Positions 9,058 to 16,693 of a DNA stretch of 33,618 nt are shown piece by piece. Source of the stretch: Cupriavidus basilensis OR16 (lineage in GTDB: Bacteria; Pseudomonadota; Gammaproteobacteria; Burkholderiales; Burkholderiaceae); the NCBI RefSeq assembly GCF_000243095.1, contig NZ_AHJE01000140.1:1-33618 (forward strand). Reading direction: 5' to 3'. A program made the translations under genes and the position numbers. The notes under the pieces are model-generated. The model saw only the letters and a program-made list of their open reading frames with translations, did not search any database and was not told where the DNA came from. Each line of letters begins with the position of its first letter. Within the stretch, counting starts at the first letter, position 1.

Positions 9058-10042
9058 ATGAAAGCCATCGACTTCGACGAATTCGGCGACGCCGGCGTAT
9101 TGCAACTGGCAGAAGTGCCGGCGCCCGAGCTGCGAGCGCATGACCTGCTCGTGCGCAATCACGCGGCGGGCGTGAACCGCGCCGACCTCTCGCACCGGCG
9201 CGGCGCTTACGGCCGGGCCAACTTTGGCGATTCGGCCATCCATGGGGCTGGAAATCGCCGGCGAAGTGATCGCCGCCGGCCCCGAGACCGTGGGCTTTGA
9301 GGCCGGCGATCGCGTCATGGGCATCGTAGGCGGCGGCGCGTATGCGCAGATCGCACGCATCGACTACCGCATGGCCATGCGCGTTCCGGAAGGCCTCGAC
9401 TACATCCACGCAGCAGCGGTTCCGGAAGTGTTTGTCACAGCGCATGAGGCGCTGATCCAGCTAGGCCGCCTCGCGCCCGGAGAGTCGGTGCTGATCCACG
9501 CGGCCGCGGGCGGCGTCGGCTCGGCGGCGGTGCAGCTCGCGCGGGCCGTGGGCGCAAAGGTCTTCGCCACCGCCGACGCAAGCAAGCTGGAGCGCGTGCG
9601 TGCGCTCGGCGCGGACGTGGGCATCGACTACAAGTCAGAGGATTTCGCGCAAGCCATTGCCGAGGCCACCGGCGGGCGCGGCGTGGATGTGGTGATCGAC
9701 TTCGTTGGCGCGCCCTACCTGGAGCGCAATGTCCGCTCGCTAGCGGAGGGTGGCCGCCTGGTCCAGGTCGGCATCATGGGCGGCACCGAAGGCGCGGTGC
9801 TGCCGCTGGACCGGGTGCTGTTCGGGCATCTCCAGATCATCGGGACCGTGATGAAATCCCGGCCACCAGCCGTCAAGCACGCCATGACGCGCCGCTTTAG
9901 CGAACGCTGGCTGGACGGTTTCGGCCAGAACGGCCTGGCGCCGGTGGTCGACAGCGTCTTTGCGCTGGCGCAGGTGGCCGATGCGCACCGGCGCATGGAG
10001 TCGAACCAGAGCGTTGGCAAGATCGTTCTCTCCATCCGTTGA
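9058..10042 (+). pseudogene. NAD(P)H:quinone oxidoreductase (PIG3-like MDR family), frameshifted
   Basis: From ATG 9058 the frame encodes the N-terminal GroES-like part of a zinc-free medium-chain reductase (KAIDFDEFGDAGVLQLAEVP, then AAGVNRADL). At about 9240 the reading frame changes. From there the second frame gives MGLEIAGEVIAAG, the nucleotide-binding loop HAAAGGVGSAAVQLA and VDVVIDFVGAPYLERN, and ends normally at 10042 with VGKIVLSI. Reading atcatgggg instead of atccatgggg near 9236-9245 would restore a protein of about 327 residues. PIG3/QOR proteins reduce quinones with NADPH. The single extra C could be a sequencing error. No adjacent gene suggests a particular substrate. Confidence 0.8.
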
Positions 10043-10087
10043 GCATGCACGGCTGAGGCAGGCCGGACGACGGGTTCGACAAGCGCC

Positions 10088-10112
10088 TCGTCCATCGGTA
10101 ACCGATGGACGA
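10088..10112. terminator. 25-base near-perfect palindrome between convergent genes
   Basis: Two 12-base arms (10088-10099 and 10101-10112) are exact reverse complements around a single central A. It lies in the 107-base gap between the oxidoreductase (+) and nadE (-), suiting a bidirectional terminator. The tight symmetry would also suit a protein-binding site. Confidence 0.5.
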
Positions 10113-10149
10113 TAGCCGATAGCCCAAGGCCGGTCACCGCCGCGCCAAC

Positions 10150-12213
10150 TCAAAGCTCGTCAGGCACCCGCTCCAGGTCCTTCATCCACACCACGGACTC
10201 CGAATCGCTTGGCGCCCGCCAGTCGCCGCGCGGCGACAGCGAGCCGCCCGACCCCACCTTGGGCCCGTTCGGCACGCACGAGCGCTTGAACTGGCTGGTG
10301 CGGAAAAACCGGTCGAGGAAGATGCGCAGATTGCGCTTGATGTCCGCCACCTTGTACACGTTGCGCACCACGTCCAGCCCGTCGGGCCAGTTGCCCTTGT
10401 CGCGGTCGCCCCATGCGCTCAGGGCAAGGAACGCGATCTTGGTCGGCGTAAAGCCGAACCGCAGCGTGTAGTACAGGTTGAAATCCTGCAGCTCATACGG
10501 GCCAATGAAGTGCTCGGTCTTTTGCTGGGGCGCATCGGCCGAGTCGCCCGGCACCAGCTCGGGGCTGATCTCCGTGCCAAGCACGTCGAGCAGCACGTCG
10601 GAGCCTGCGGTGCCGATCTGCCCGGTCTCGGCCACCCAGCGGACCAGGTGCGAGATCAGTGTCTTCGGCACGCTGCCATTCACGTTGTAGTGCGACATAT
10701 GATCGCCCACGCCATACGTGCACCAGCCTAGCGCCAGCTCGCTCAGGTCGCCGGTGCCGATCACGATGGCATGCCGGGAATTGGCGAAACGGAACAGGTG
10801 GTTGGTGCGTTCGCCCGCCTGCACATTCTCGAAGGTCACGTCGTACACGGGCTTGCCGGACGCATAGGGGTGCTCCAGGTCCTTGAGCATCTCGACGCAA
10901 CTGGGCCGGATGTCGATCTCCTTCGCTTCGCAGCCCACCACCTCCATCAGCTTGCGCGCCTGGAGCAGCGTGCGGTCGCTGGTAGCGAAGCCGGGCATGG
11001 TGATGCCGATGATGTTGGCGCGCGGCAGCTTCAGGCGATCCATGGCCTTGGCGCACACCAGCAGCGCATGGGTGGAATCCAGCCCGCCGGAGACGCCGAT
11101 CACCACCTTGGAGATGCCGCTGGACGACAGCCGCTGGACCAGCGCCTGCACCTGGATGTTGTAGACCTCGCTGCAGCGCTCGTCGCGGCGGCGCGCGTCG
11201 GACGGCACGTAGGGGAATCGCTCCACCGTCCTGCGCAGCGGCAATGCCTTGTCCAGCGCCGTGTTCAGCGTAAAGGGGATCACCTTGAACCTGGCCACCT
11301 CCGCGCTGTGGCGCCGCACCGAATGGCCGAACGTGGTCTGGTGCATGCGCTCGCGCGACAGGCGCTCCAGGTCGACATCGGCAAAAGTCAGGTGCGAGCC
11401 GTCCGCAAAGCGCTCGGACTCCGCCAGCAGCTCGCCGTTCTCGTAGATCAGCGCCTGTCCGTCCCACGCCAGGTCGGTGGAAGACTCGCCCTTGCCCGCC
11501 GAGCTGTACAGGTACGCTGCCAGGCAGCGCGCCGACTGCTGGCTGACCAGCTGATGCCGGTAGCCGGATTTGCCGACCACGATGTTGGAGGCCGACAGGT
11601 TCACCAGCACGGTCGCGCCCGCCAGCGCCGCGAACGAAGACGGCGGAATCGGCACCCACACATCCTCGCAGATCTCCACGTGGAAGCGGAAGAACGGCAC
11701 GTCCTGCGCCTCGAACAGCAGGCCTGCGCCAAACGGCACCTTGCTGCCGCCAAGCAGCACCTCGGTGGCCACCGCGCTGTCGGCGGCGCTGAATTGCCGC
11801 GCCTCGTAGAACTCCCAGTAATTCGGCAGGTAGCTTTTCGGGACCACGCCAAGGATCCGCCCGCCGGCTACCACCGCCGCGCAGTTGAACAATTGATGCT
11901 CGACCCGCAGCGGGAGCCCCACCACCAGCGTCGTGGCGATTGTCCTCGACGCATCGACGATCTCCGCCAGGGCCGCTTCGCAGGCATCGAGCAAGGCGCG
12001 CTGATGAAACAGGTCGTCGCAGGTATAGGCGGACAAGCCCAGCTCCGGAAAGGCCACCAGCGCCGCGCCCTGGCTGGCGGCATCGCGTGCCAGCGCGATG
12101 GTCTCGGCGGCATTGAAGGCCGGGTCGGCCACGCGGCACACCGGCACGCCCACCGCGACGCGGGCAAAGCCGTGGGCGTAGATATTGAGGAACGGGTTCT
12201 TCACGTCAGTCAT
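10150..12213 (-). CDS. nadE: Glutamine-dependent NAD+ synthetase
   Basis: 687 residues, the size of the long two-domain NadE found in Mycobacterium and many Proteobacteria. The N-terminal nitrilase-like glutaminase carries a Glu in AFPELGLSAY, a Lys in VPKSYLPNYWEFYEARQF and the nucleophile Cys in VEICEDVWVP. The C-terminal ATP-pyrophosphatase domain carries the P-loop GVSGGLDSTHAL. It amidates nicotinic-acid adenine dinucleotide with glutamine and ATP to make NAD+, in the cytoplasm. Of two nearby ATGs (12222 and 12213) the second is preferred, because the aagg ribosome site abuts the first but is eight or nine bases ahead of the second. All catalytic motifs are present and the frame is intact. 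Confidence 0.95.
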   Translation of the reverse strand: MTDVKNPFLNIYAHGFARVAVGVPVCRVADPAFNAAETIALARDAASQGAALVAFPELGLSAYTCDDLFHQRALLDACEAALAEIVDASRTIATTLVVGLPLRVEHQLFNCAAVVAGGRILGVVPKSYLPNYWEFYEARQFSAADSAVATEVLLGGSKVPFGAGLLFEAQDVPFFRFHVEICEDVWVPIPPSSFAALAGATVLVNLSASNIVVGKSGYRHQLVSQQSARCLAAYLYSSAGKGESSTDLAWDGQALIYENGELLAESERFADGSHLTFADVDLERLSRERMHQTTFGHSVRRHSAEVARFKVIPFTLNTALDKALPLRRTVERFPYVPSDARRRDERCSEVYNIQVQALVQRLSSSGISKVVIGVSGGLDSTHALLVCAKAMDRLKLPRANIIGITMPGFATSDRTLLQARKLMEVVGCEAKEIDIRPSCVEMLKDLEHPYASGKPVYDVTFENVQAGERTNHLFRFANSRHAIVIGTGDLSELALGWCTYGVGDHMSHYNVNGSVPKTLISHLVRWVAETGQIGTAGSDVLLDVLGTEISPELVPGDSADAPQQKTEHFIGPYELQDFNLYYTLRFGFTPTKIAFLALSAWGDRDKGNWPDGLDVVRNVYKVADIKRNLRIFLDRFFRTSQFKRSCVPNGPKVGSGGSLSPRGDWRAPSDSESVVWMKDLERVPDEL

Positions 12214-12511
12214 GTCGATCATCCTTGCACGCCACTGCGCAGCGCCACGAGGCGCAAGCCAGGTGGCGAAGTAGGTTGTGCGGTATATGGCGCAATTCTA
12301 CGACGCGCGCGGCTGGCAGTGCTGAAGTGTCTTCGGACAGGCCGGGCAGTCCAGGTGCGCGCGAGCAGCGCAAAGCCAGGCGGAAGTGGTTCCGTAAGCC
12401 GTGAGAAGGACGAGAACCGCGCCGCACGGCGCGCGTGATGGGGCAATAACCCTGCCGCCATGTGTCCGTGCATGCTGCTCTATCATGTCGGTCATCCGAA
12501 GATGGCTTCAC
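12214..12511. other. Divergent intergenic region between nadE and the Bug gene
   Basis: About 300 bases with no supported gene. It must hold the promoters of both divergent genes. A short GC hairpin (cgcgccg, 2-base loop, cggcgcg) is seen near 12417-12432. I see no clear -35/-10 pair. Confidence 0.55.
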
Positions 12512-13528
12512 ATGAAATTCTCATCCGTCGTACGCTGCCTCGCGGCGATCTCGTTGCTTGGCGCAGCGCTGGCAGGCATGCCGGCCCGGGCCAATCCCAT
12601 AGACCATGCCAACGCGGGCGCCGACCCCGGCGGCGACTTCCCGCAGAGGCCGATCCGCCTGGTCGTGACCTTTCCGCCGGGCGGCGGCACCGATACCCTG
12701 GCGCGGGTGATCGGCACGGAACTGGGGCGCAGCGTCGGACAAACCGTGGTGGTGGACAACCGGCCCGGCGCCAGCGGCAATATCGGCGCGGAACTGGTGG
12801 CAAGGAGCCCGGCGGATGGCTATACCCTGCTGGTGGTCAACAGCACCTTTGCCATCAATCCCGGCGTGTTCCGCAAGCTGCCCTTCGACCCCGGCAAGGA
12901 CTTCAGCGCGGTCATCGCCTTTGCCTCGGTGCCGTCCGTGATCGCCGTGCCCGAGCATTCCCCGATCCGGGGCCTCAAGGACCTGATCGCCGCCGGCCGC
13001 TCGGGCAAGCCGCCCAGCTATGCATCATGCGGCAACGGCACGCCGCAGCACCTCGCGGGCGAGTTGCTGAAGATCTCGGCAAAGATCGACTTGCTGCACA
13101 TTCCCTACAAGGGATGCGCACCCGCCATGACCGATGTGCTGGGCGGCCAGGCAGATGTCAGCATCAACACGCTCACCAACACCCTGCCCTACCTCAAGAC
13201 CGGCAAGCTGCGCGCGCTGGCGGTCACGTCCCGTGGCCGTTCGCCGTTCCTGCCTGAAGTGCCTTCGGTCAGCGAGCTTGGCCTGCCCGACTACGACGTC
13301 GACCAGTGGTTTGGCATCCTGGCGCCGGCGGGCACACCGCCCGATATTGTGCAAAAGCTCAACCTGGAAATCGCCAGGGTCATTGCCAGGCCGCAGACCA
13401 AGGCCAACCTGGCGAACCTGGGATTCGCCACCACCCACAGCACGCCGGCGGAATTCCAGCGGATGGTGAACGCCGATATCGCGCGATGGACCAAGCTGGC
13501 CCTGCGGATCGGTCTCAAGGCGGACTGA
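12512..13528 (+). CDS. Bug/TctC-family periplasmic binding protein
   Basis: 338 residues. A Sec signal peptide (MKFSSVVRCLAAISLLGAAL, cut after PARA) is followed by the family signature PIRLVVTFPPGGGTDTLAR, then RPGASGNIGAELVA, the loop LHIPYKG and a C-terminal PSVSELGLPDYDVDQWFG block. Bug proteins are very numerous in Bordetella and Cupriavidus and bind small carboxylates or related compounds. They may work with a TctAB permease, but none is encoded nearby, so this is one of the usual orphans. The ATG at 12512 gives the correct signal peptide; the ATG at 12485 would add an unneeded N-terminal tail. Confidence 0.9.
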   Translation: MKFSSVVRCLAAISLLGAALAGMPARANPIDHANAGADPGGDFPQRPIRLVVTFPPGGGTDTLARVIGTELGRSVGQTVVVDNRPGASGNIGAELVARSPADGYTLLVVNSTFAINPGVFRKLPFDPGKDFSAVIAFASVPSVIAVPEHSPIRGLKDLIAAGRSGKPPSYASCGNGTPQHLAGELLKISAKIDLLHIPYKGCAPAMTDVLGGQADVSINTLTNTLPYLKTGKLRALAVTSRGRSPFLPEVPSVSELGLPDYDVDQWFGILAPAGTPPDIVQKLNLEIARVIARPQTKANLANLGFATTHSTPAEFQRMVNADIARWTKLALRIGLKAD

Positions 13529-13751
13529 TGCGGTGGCATCCGCCAGGAAGCGGAAGCGCGCCGTGCCGGCACAGGTCCAGGTAGCGCTCCTTGGGCACCA
13601 GGGCTGGCTGGCCGCGAAACACCGTGGACCATGGGGTCAGCCCATCAAGCTGCATGGGTAGCGGAAAGAGGTTGAGCTTGAACTCCGCCCCGCAAGCGGC
13701 GTACAGGATATCCGGCGCCGGCCAGGGTTGGCGCTGAATCGTTCCAGTCAT
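13515..13751 (-). CDS. Small hypothetical protein (78 aa), doubtful
   Basis: An ORF convergent with the Bug gene, overlapping its end by 14 bases. The product has a plausible protein-like middle (FKLNLFPLPMQLDGLTPWS) and ends in a proline/glycine-rich tail. I do not recognise it. It has no clear ribosome binding site before the ATG. It may be a real small protein, the remnant of a larger gene, or chance in GC-rich DNA. Confidence 0.3.
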   Translation of the reverse strand: MTGTIQRQPWPAPDILYAACGAEFKLNLFPLPMQLDGLTPWSTVFRGQPALVPKERYLDLCRHGALPLPGGCHRISPP

Positions 13752-13796
13752 TTGTAGTGCGCCGCGTTTGCCGCATGCCGGGTAGCCTTCGCTATC

Positions 13797-14102
13797 CTAT
13801 TCGTCCACTTTCCCGCTCTTGAGCATCTCGGCAATCGCGCTTGCCGAGGCCGGGGCGAATTGCGTTACGCAGGACCGCGTCAGCGCCAGCGTGTACGAGA
13901 ACGCCATGGCGCGGTCCTCGAACGTGCGGTTGAGCATGAAGTGCACGGCTGGCACCTGGCCGTCAGCCAGCTTCGACAGGCGGACCAGCGCTCCCCAGCA
14001 GCCATCCGCCACCTGCAGGATATCCACCTCAATGGCATAGCCGGCCTCGATATAGGTCCTGGCCGGGCCTGCCAGCCGGCGTTCCGGTTTGTCGAGCACC
14101 AT
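13797..14102 (-). CDS. Hypothetical protein, 101 aa
   Basis: The start at 14102 is preceded by a clear ggagga ribosome site, and the product looks like a real soluble protein (MVLDKPERRLAGPARTYIEA, then LQVADGCWGALVRLSKLADG, ending SAIAEMLKSGKVDE). There is no signal peptide, membrane helix or motif I recognise. A longer same-frame extension to 14645 overlaps lacI and is rejected, because its sequence is arginine/alanine-rich shadow. The gene sits downstream of lacI on the same strand, separated by strong hairpins, so it probably has its own promoter. Confidence 0.65.
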   Translation of the reverse strand: MVLDKPERRLAGPARTYIEAGYAIEVDILQVADGCWGALVRLSKLADGQVPAVHFMLNRTFEDRAMAFSYTLALTRSCVTQFAPASASAIAEMLKSGKVDE

Positions 14103-14145
14103 CTCGTTCCTCCACGATTCTGGTCGATTTGTGACAACCACAGCT

Positions 14146-14160
14146 ACGCACGGCGTGCGT
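14146..14160. terminator. Second short hairpin behind lacI
   Basis: acgcac (14146-14151) and gtgcgt (14155-14160) pair across ggc. It lies next to the larger hairpin at 14172-14203 and in front of the 101-aa gene. It may reinforce termination. Confidence 0.35.
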
Positions 14161-14171
14161 GGTTCCATCCA

Positions 14172-14203
14172 CCCATGGCTGCGGGCTCCCCCGCGGCCAT
14201 GGG
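14172..14203 (-). terminator. Strong hairpin just after lacI
   Basis: Fourteen-base arms (14172-14185 and 14190-14203) pair around the loop ctcc, with one mismatched position that can form a G-U pair in one orientation. It begins 15 bases after the lacI stop on the minus strand. No U-tract follows, so termination may rely on the stem or on Rho. Confidence 0.55.
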
Positions 14204-14218
14204 CTTGCAACGCGTGCT

Positions 14219-15301
14219 TCAGCCTCGCATTGGTATTGGTGCTGGCGCGCCACCCAGCCGGTTGGCGGCAGGCGGCTTCGCGGTGGACTGGCGCACCACC
14301 AGTCCGCTGGGATAGCACAGGCGGATTGGCGCCTCGTCCGGTTGCGCCAGCCTCAACATGACCCGGCTCACCATGGCTTGCGCCATCTCGCCAAAGGGCA
14401 TGGCCACGGAGGTCAGCGCGGGGTTGGTATACGAGCACATGCCGATGTCGTCCATGCCGATCACCGAGAGATCGGCCGGCACCGACAAGCCCGCCTGGTG
14501 CAGGCCGGACATCAGCCCGATCGCCATCATGTCGTTGACCGCGATGAGCCCGGTCGGGCGCGTGCTGGTCTGCGCCAGTTGCGTCCCCAGGATCTGGCCC
14601 AGCTCCGCCAATTCGGCATCGCCGTAATGCGCGGTGGGCGGGCACTCTATCACCGCCGCGTCTCCTAGCCCGGCCTCTTTCACCGCGGCCTGGAAACCGG
14701 CGATCTTGCTCGCGCGGCTGACCGTGCGCCCGGCGGGCATGACAAAGGCGATGCGCCGGTGGCCCAGCTGGATCAGGTGCGACGCGGCCAGGTGGCCCGC
14801 CTGGAAGTTGTCGGGCGCCACATGATCGATGCGCGCCGGCAGGTTCGGGTCGGCGCCGCCGTCGTAGCTGACCATGGCCAGCCCCTGCCGGGTCGCCGCC
14901 TCGAAATGCTGCTCGTCGGTCAGCGACGACACGATGATCACGCCATGCACGCCGAACGAAAGCAGGTCATCGAGCATGCGCGACTCCTGCTCCCGGTCCC
15001 GGTTGGTATTGCCCAGCAGCACGCGGTAGCCAGTCTGGCGCTGTGCCTCGGCCTCGATCTTCAGCGCGAGCTGGCCGTACATGGGGTTGGCGGTGGACGG
15101 CACCAGCAGCCCCAACATCGGCGTCTGTCCGGTCTTGAGCTGGCGCGCGACCTGGCTGGGCCGGAAGCCGAGCGTGCGGATGGCTTCCCGCACCCGCTCG
15201 AACGTGGCGGGGTTGAGCCGTTCGGTGCGTCCGTTGATCACGTTGGAGACGGAGCTCGTGGACACGTTCGCCAGTCTGGCGACATCTTGTATGGTTGCCA
15301 T
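14219..15301 (-). CDS. LacI/GalR-family transcriptional repressor
   Basis: 360 residues. The N-terminal helix-turn-helix ATIQDVARLANVSTSSVSNV with hinge is followed by a sugar-binding-protein-like ligand domain (LGLLVPSTANPMYGQLALK, GVIIVSSLTDEQ, GLIAVNDMMAIGLMSGL, VIGMDDIGMCSYTNPALTSV). Length and motifs are normal and the frame is intact. Its start lies 10 bases after the end of a TRAP permease remnant on the same strand. About 360 bases upstream is a promoter overlapped by LacI-type palindromes (15661-15718). The repressor therefore probably once controlled a TRAP uptake operon for a sugar acid or similar carboxylate, and may now mainly control itself. That is inference. Confidence 0.92.
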   Translation of the reverse strand: MATIQDVARLANVSTSSVSNVINGRTERLNPATFERVREAIRTLGFRPSQVARQLKTGQTPMLGLLVPSTANPMYGQLALKIEAEAQRQTGYRVLLGNTNRDREQESRMLDDLLSFGVHGVIIVSSLTDEQHFEAATRQGLAMVSYDGGADPNLPARIDHVAPDNFQAGHLAASHLIQLGHRRIAFVMPAGRTVSRASKIAGFQAAVKEAGLGDAAVIECPPTAHYGDAELAELGQILGTQLAQTSTRPTGLIAVNDMMAIGLMSGLHQAGLSVPADLSVIGMDDIGMCSYTNPALTSVAMPFGEMAQAMVSRVMLRLAQPDEAPIRLCYPSGLVVRQSTAKPPAANRLGGAPAPIPMRG

Positions 15302-15311
15302 TATCAGGATC

Positions 15312-15585
15312 TCATGCCAGTTCCATCAGGCGGGGTAGCCATGGCGTCAGCGATGGCATCAGGATCAACAACGGCAAAATCACCGGCGGCAAGGCGCGGT
15401 GCTTCGGCAGCGGACCCGCCACGTGCTCCATGCGCGTGCCGGTCATCGCGCAAGCGGCGAACAGCCCCGGGCCGAGCGGCGGCATGAACAGGCGAAGCCC
15501 ATGGCGATCAACGTCGCCGTGCCGAAGTGTAGCGGATGCACGCCGGCCTGCCCGGCAACGGGCTTGGGCAGCAGGCCAAACGAAG
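15312..15585 (-). pseudogene. TRAP transporter large permease (DctM) C-terminal remnant
   Basis: Read on the minus strand, one frame gives GLLPKPVAGQAGVHPLHFG followed by TATLIAMG. After a one-base shift near 15497 another frame gives LRLFMPPLGPGLFAACAMTG, then TRMEHVAG and a hydrophobic last helix to a stop at 15312. This order (a G-x-P-x-HFG motif, a PP-x-G-x-GLFAAC motif, then a final helix) matches the last third of DctM, the 12-helix subunit of TRAP importers. The first two thirds, and any dctP or dctQ, are absent. It lies between the promoter/operator at 15661-15718 and lacI and looks like the scar of a deleted operon. Confidence 0.6.
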
Positions 15586-15660
15586 TGCCGAGCGCCGCCG
15601 ATGCCGACGCGCCTGATTCCAGCATGCCCATGGCTGCGCACTTGGTTATTAAGCGTTTCA

Positions 15661-15687
15661 GTAAAACGGTTTACTAAATCGATTTAC
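15661..15687. promoter_or_regulatory. Two adjacent LacI-type operators
   Basis: gtaaaacggtttac (15661-15674) has arms GTAAA/TTTAC around four bases. The perfect palindrome taaatcgattta (15675-15686), extended by c at 15687, follows at once. AT-rich palindromes with a central CG are the standard LacI-family operator. They overlap the predicted start of transcription of the promoter at 15691-15718. A further loose gttt...aaac repeat flanks them at 15655-15667. Confidence 0.6.
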
Positions 15688-15690
15688 AAA

Positions 15691-15718
15691 ATCATAGACG
15701 GTTGGGATGCAAATGCAA
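15691..15718 (-). promoter_or_regulatory. Sigma70-type promoter reading toward lacI
   Basis: On the minus strand, TTGCAT (15718-15713) and TATGAT (15696-15691) are separated by 16 bases, close to the -35/-10 consensus. Transcription would start near 15684, inside the operator palindrome, giving a standard repressible arrangement. Confidence 0.55.
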
Positions 15719-15804
15719 GCGTGGGGCGTTGCCGGGCAACGCCGCCATCCTTCCAGGCCGCAGCAATTACCGCTAAGGCAGTCAGGCCAACCAAGCCAAC
15801 AACT

Positions 15805-16608
15805 TCAATCCCAATCCGGCGCCAGCCCCTCGGGACTGGTCAACCGCTCGCCACGCTCCAGCGCAGCAATATCAGCCATCTCCAGCTCAGACAACCGAAC
15901 CGCCAAGGCGCCGAGATTACTCTCCAGATTGGCCCGTTTGGTGGAAGACGGGATCACGGCATAGCCAAGCCGCATGGCCCAGGCCAACACCACCTGTGCG
16001 GGCGTTGCGCCATGCCGCTGAGCCAGCTGCTGGATCACCGGATCCAGCAGCGCCTTGCCATAGGCCAGCGTCATGTACGACGTAATGTGGATCCCCTGGC
16101 TACGCGCGAAGTCGGCTACCTTGCGGTTCTGCAGGAAAGGATGCAGCTCGACCTGGTTGGTGGCGATAGCCCCCGCCCCCACGGCGTCGATAGCCTGCTG
16201 CATCAGTTTGACCGTGAAATTGGATACGCCGATCTGACGCGTCAACCCCTGCTCGCGGGCATCCGCCAGCGCGCCCATGAACTCGGCAACCGGCACCGCA
16301 TCGCCCGGCGACGGCCAGTGGATCAGCGTCAGGTCGACGTGATCCGTACGCAGCTTGGCAAGGCTGTCCTTGAGGCTGGGCACCAGCTTGTCGCGCGGCA
16401 GGTTCTCGGTCCAGATCTTGGTCGTCAGGAACAGCGCCGAGCGCGCCACGCCGCTCTCGGCGATGCCCTGGCCGACTTCGGCTTCGTTGCCGTAGATCTG
16501 CGCGGTGTCGATCGCGCGGTAGCCGACGTCGAGGCCGTTGCGCACGGAGTCGATGGCGGTCTGGCCTTGCAGGCGGAAGGTGCCGAGGCCGATGGCGGGA
16601 ATGGACAT
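15805..16608 (-). CDS. dkgB: Aldo-keto reductase, 2,5-diketo-D-gluconate reductase B type
   Basis: 267 residues, the same length as E. coli DkgB. A TIM-barrel with the AKR catalytic set visible: Asp34 and Tyr39 in RAIDTAQIYGNE, Lys64 in TTKIW and His97 in LIHWP. The NADPH-binding end reads VIPSSTKRANLESNLGAL. Family members reduce 2,5-diketogluconate and, more generally, aldehydes such as methylglyoxal with NADPH. It is transcribed toward the TRAP remnant but ends about 90 bases before the promoter of that unit. The upstream region carries a long inverted repeat (16623-16668). The frame is intact. The symbol reflects closest family resemblance, not proven function. Confidence 0.85.
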   Translation of the reverse strand: MSIPAIGLGTFRLQGQTAIDSVRNGLDVGYRAIDTAQIYGNEAEVGQGIAESGVARSALFLTTKIWTENLPRDKLVPSLKDSLAKLRTDHVDLTLIHWPSPGDAVPVAEFMGALADAREQGLTRQIGVSNFTVKLMQQAIDAVGAGAIATNQVELHPFLQNRKVADFARSQGIHITSYMTLAYGKALLDPVIQQLAQRHGATPAQVVLAWAMRLGYAVIPSSTKRANLESNLGALAVRLSELEMADIAALERGERLTSPEGLAPDWD

Positions 16609-16622
16609 GGTGTTTTCCTTAG

Positions 16623-16668
16623 TCAGGTCATGCGTTAGCGGTCACGGCTGGCGGCAGCCATGACCTGA
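16623..16668. repeat. 10-bp inverted repeat upstream of dkgB
   Basis: tcaggtcatg (16623-16632) and catgacctga (16659-16668) are exact reverse complements 26 bases apart, with a smaller ggct/agcc stem inside. It lies between the epimerase end and the dkgB start on the same strand, so it may be a terminator, a 5' leader structure or an operator. Confidence 0.45.
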
Positions 16669-16693
16669 GAGAATCCGGCGTTTCAAGCGTGCG

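Noticed and set aside
10771..12438. Long + strand open frame opposite nadE
   Set aside because: Antisense shadow of the nadE coding frame; the product is His/Arg/Gln-rich with no fold-like pattern.
13103..13528. TctA/TctB partner genes for the Bug protein
   Set aside because: No membrane protein is encoded next to the Bug gene; it is an orphan binding protein.
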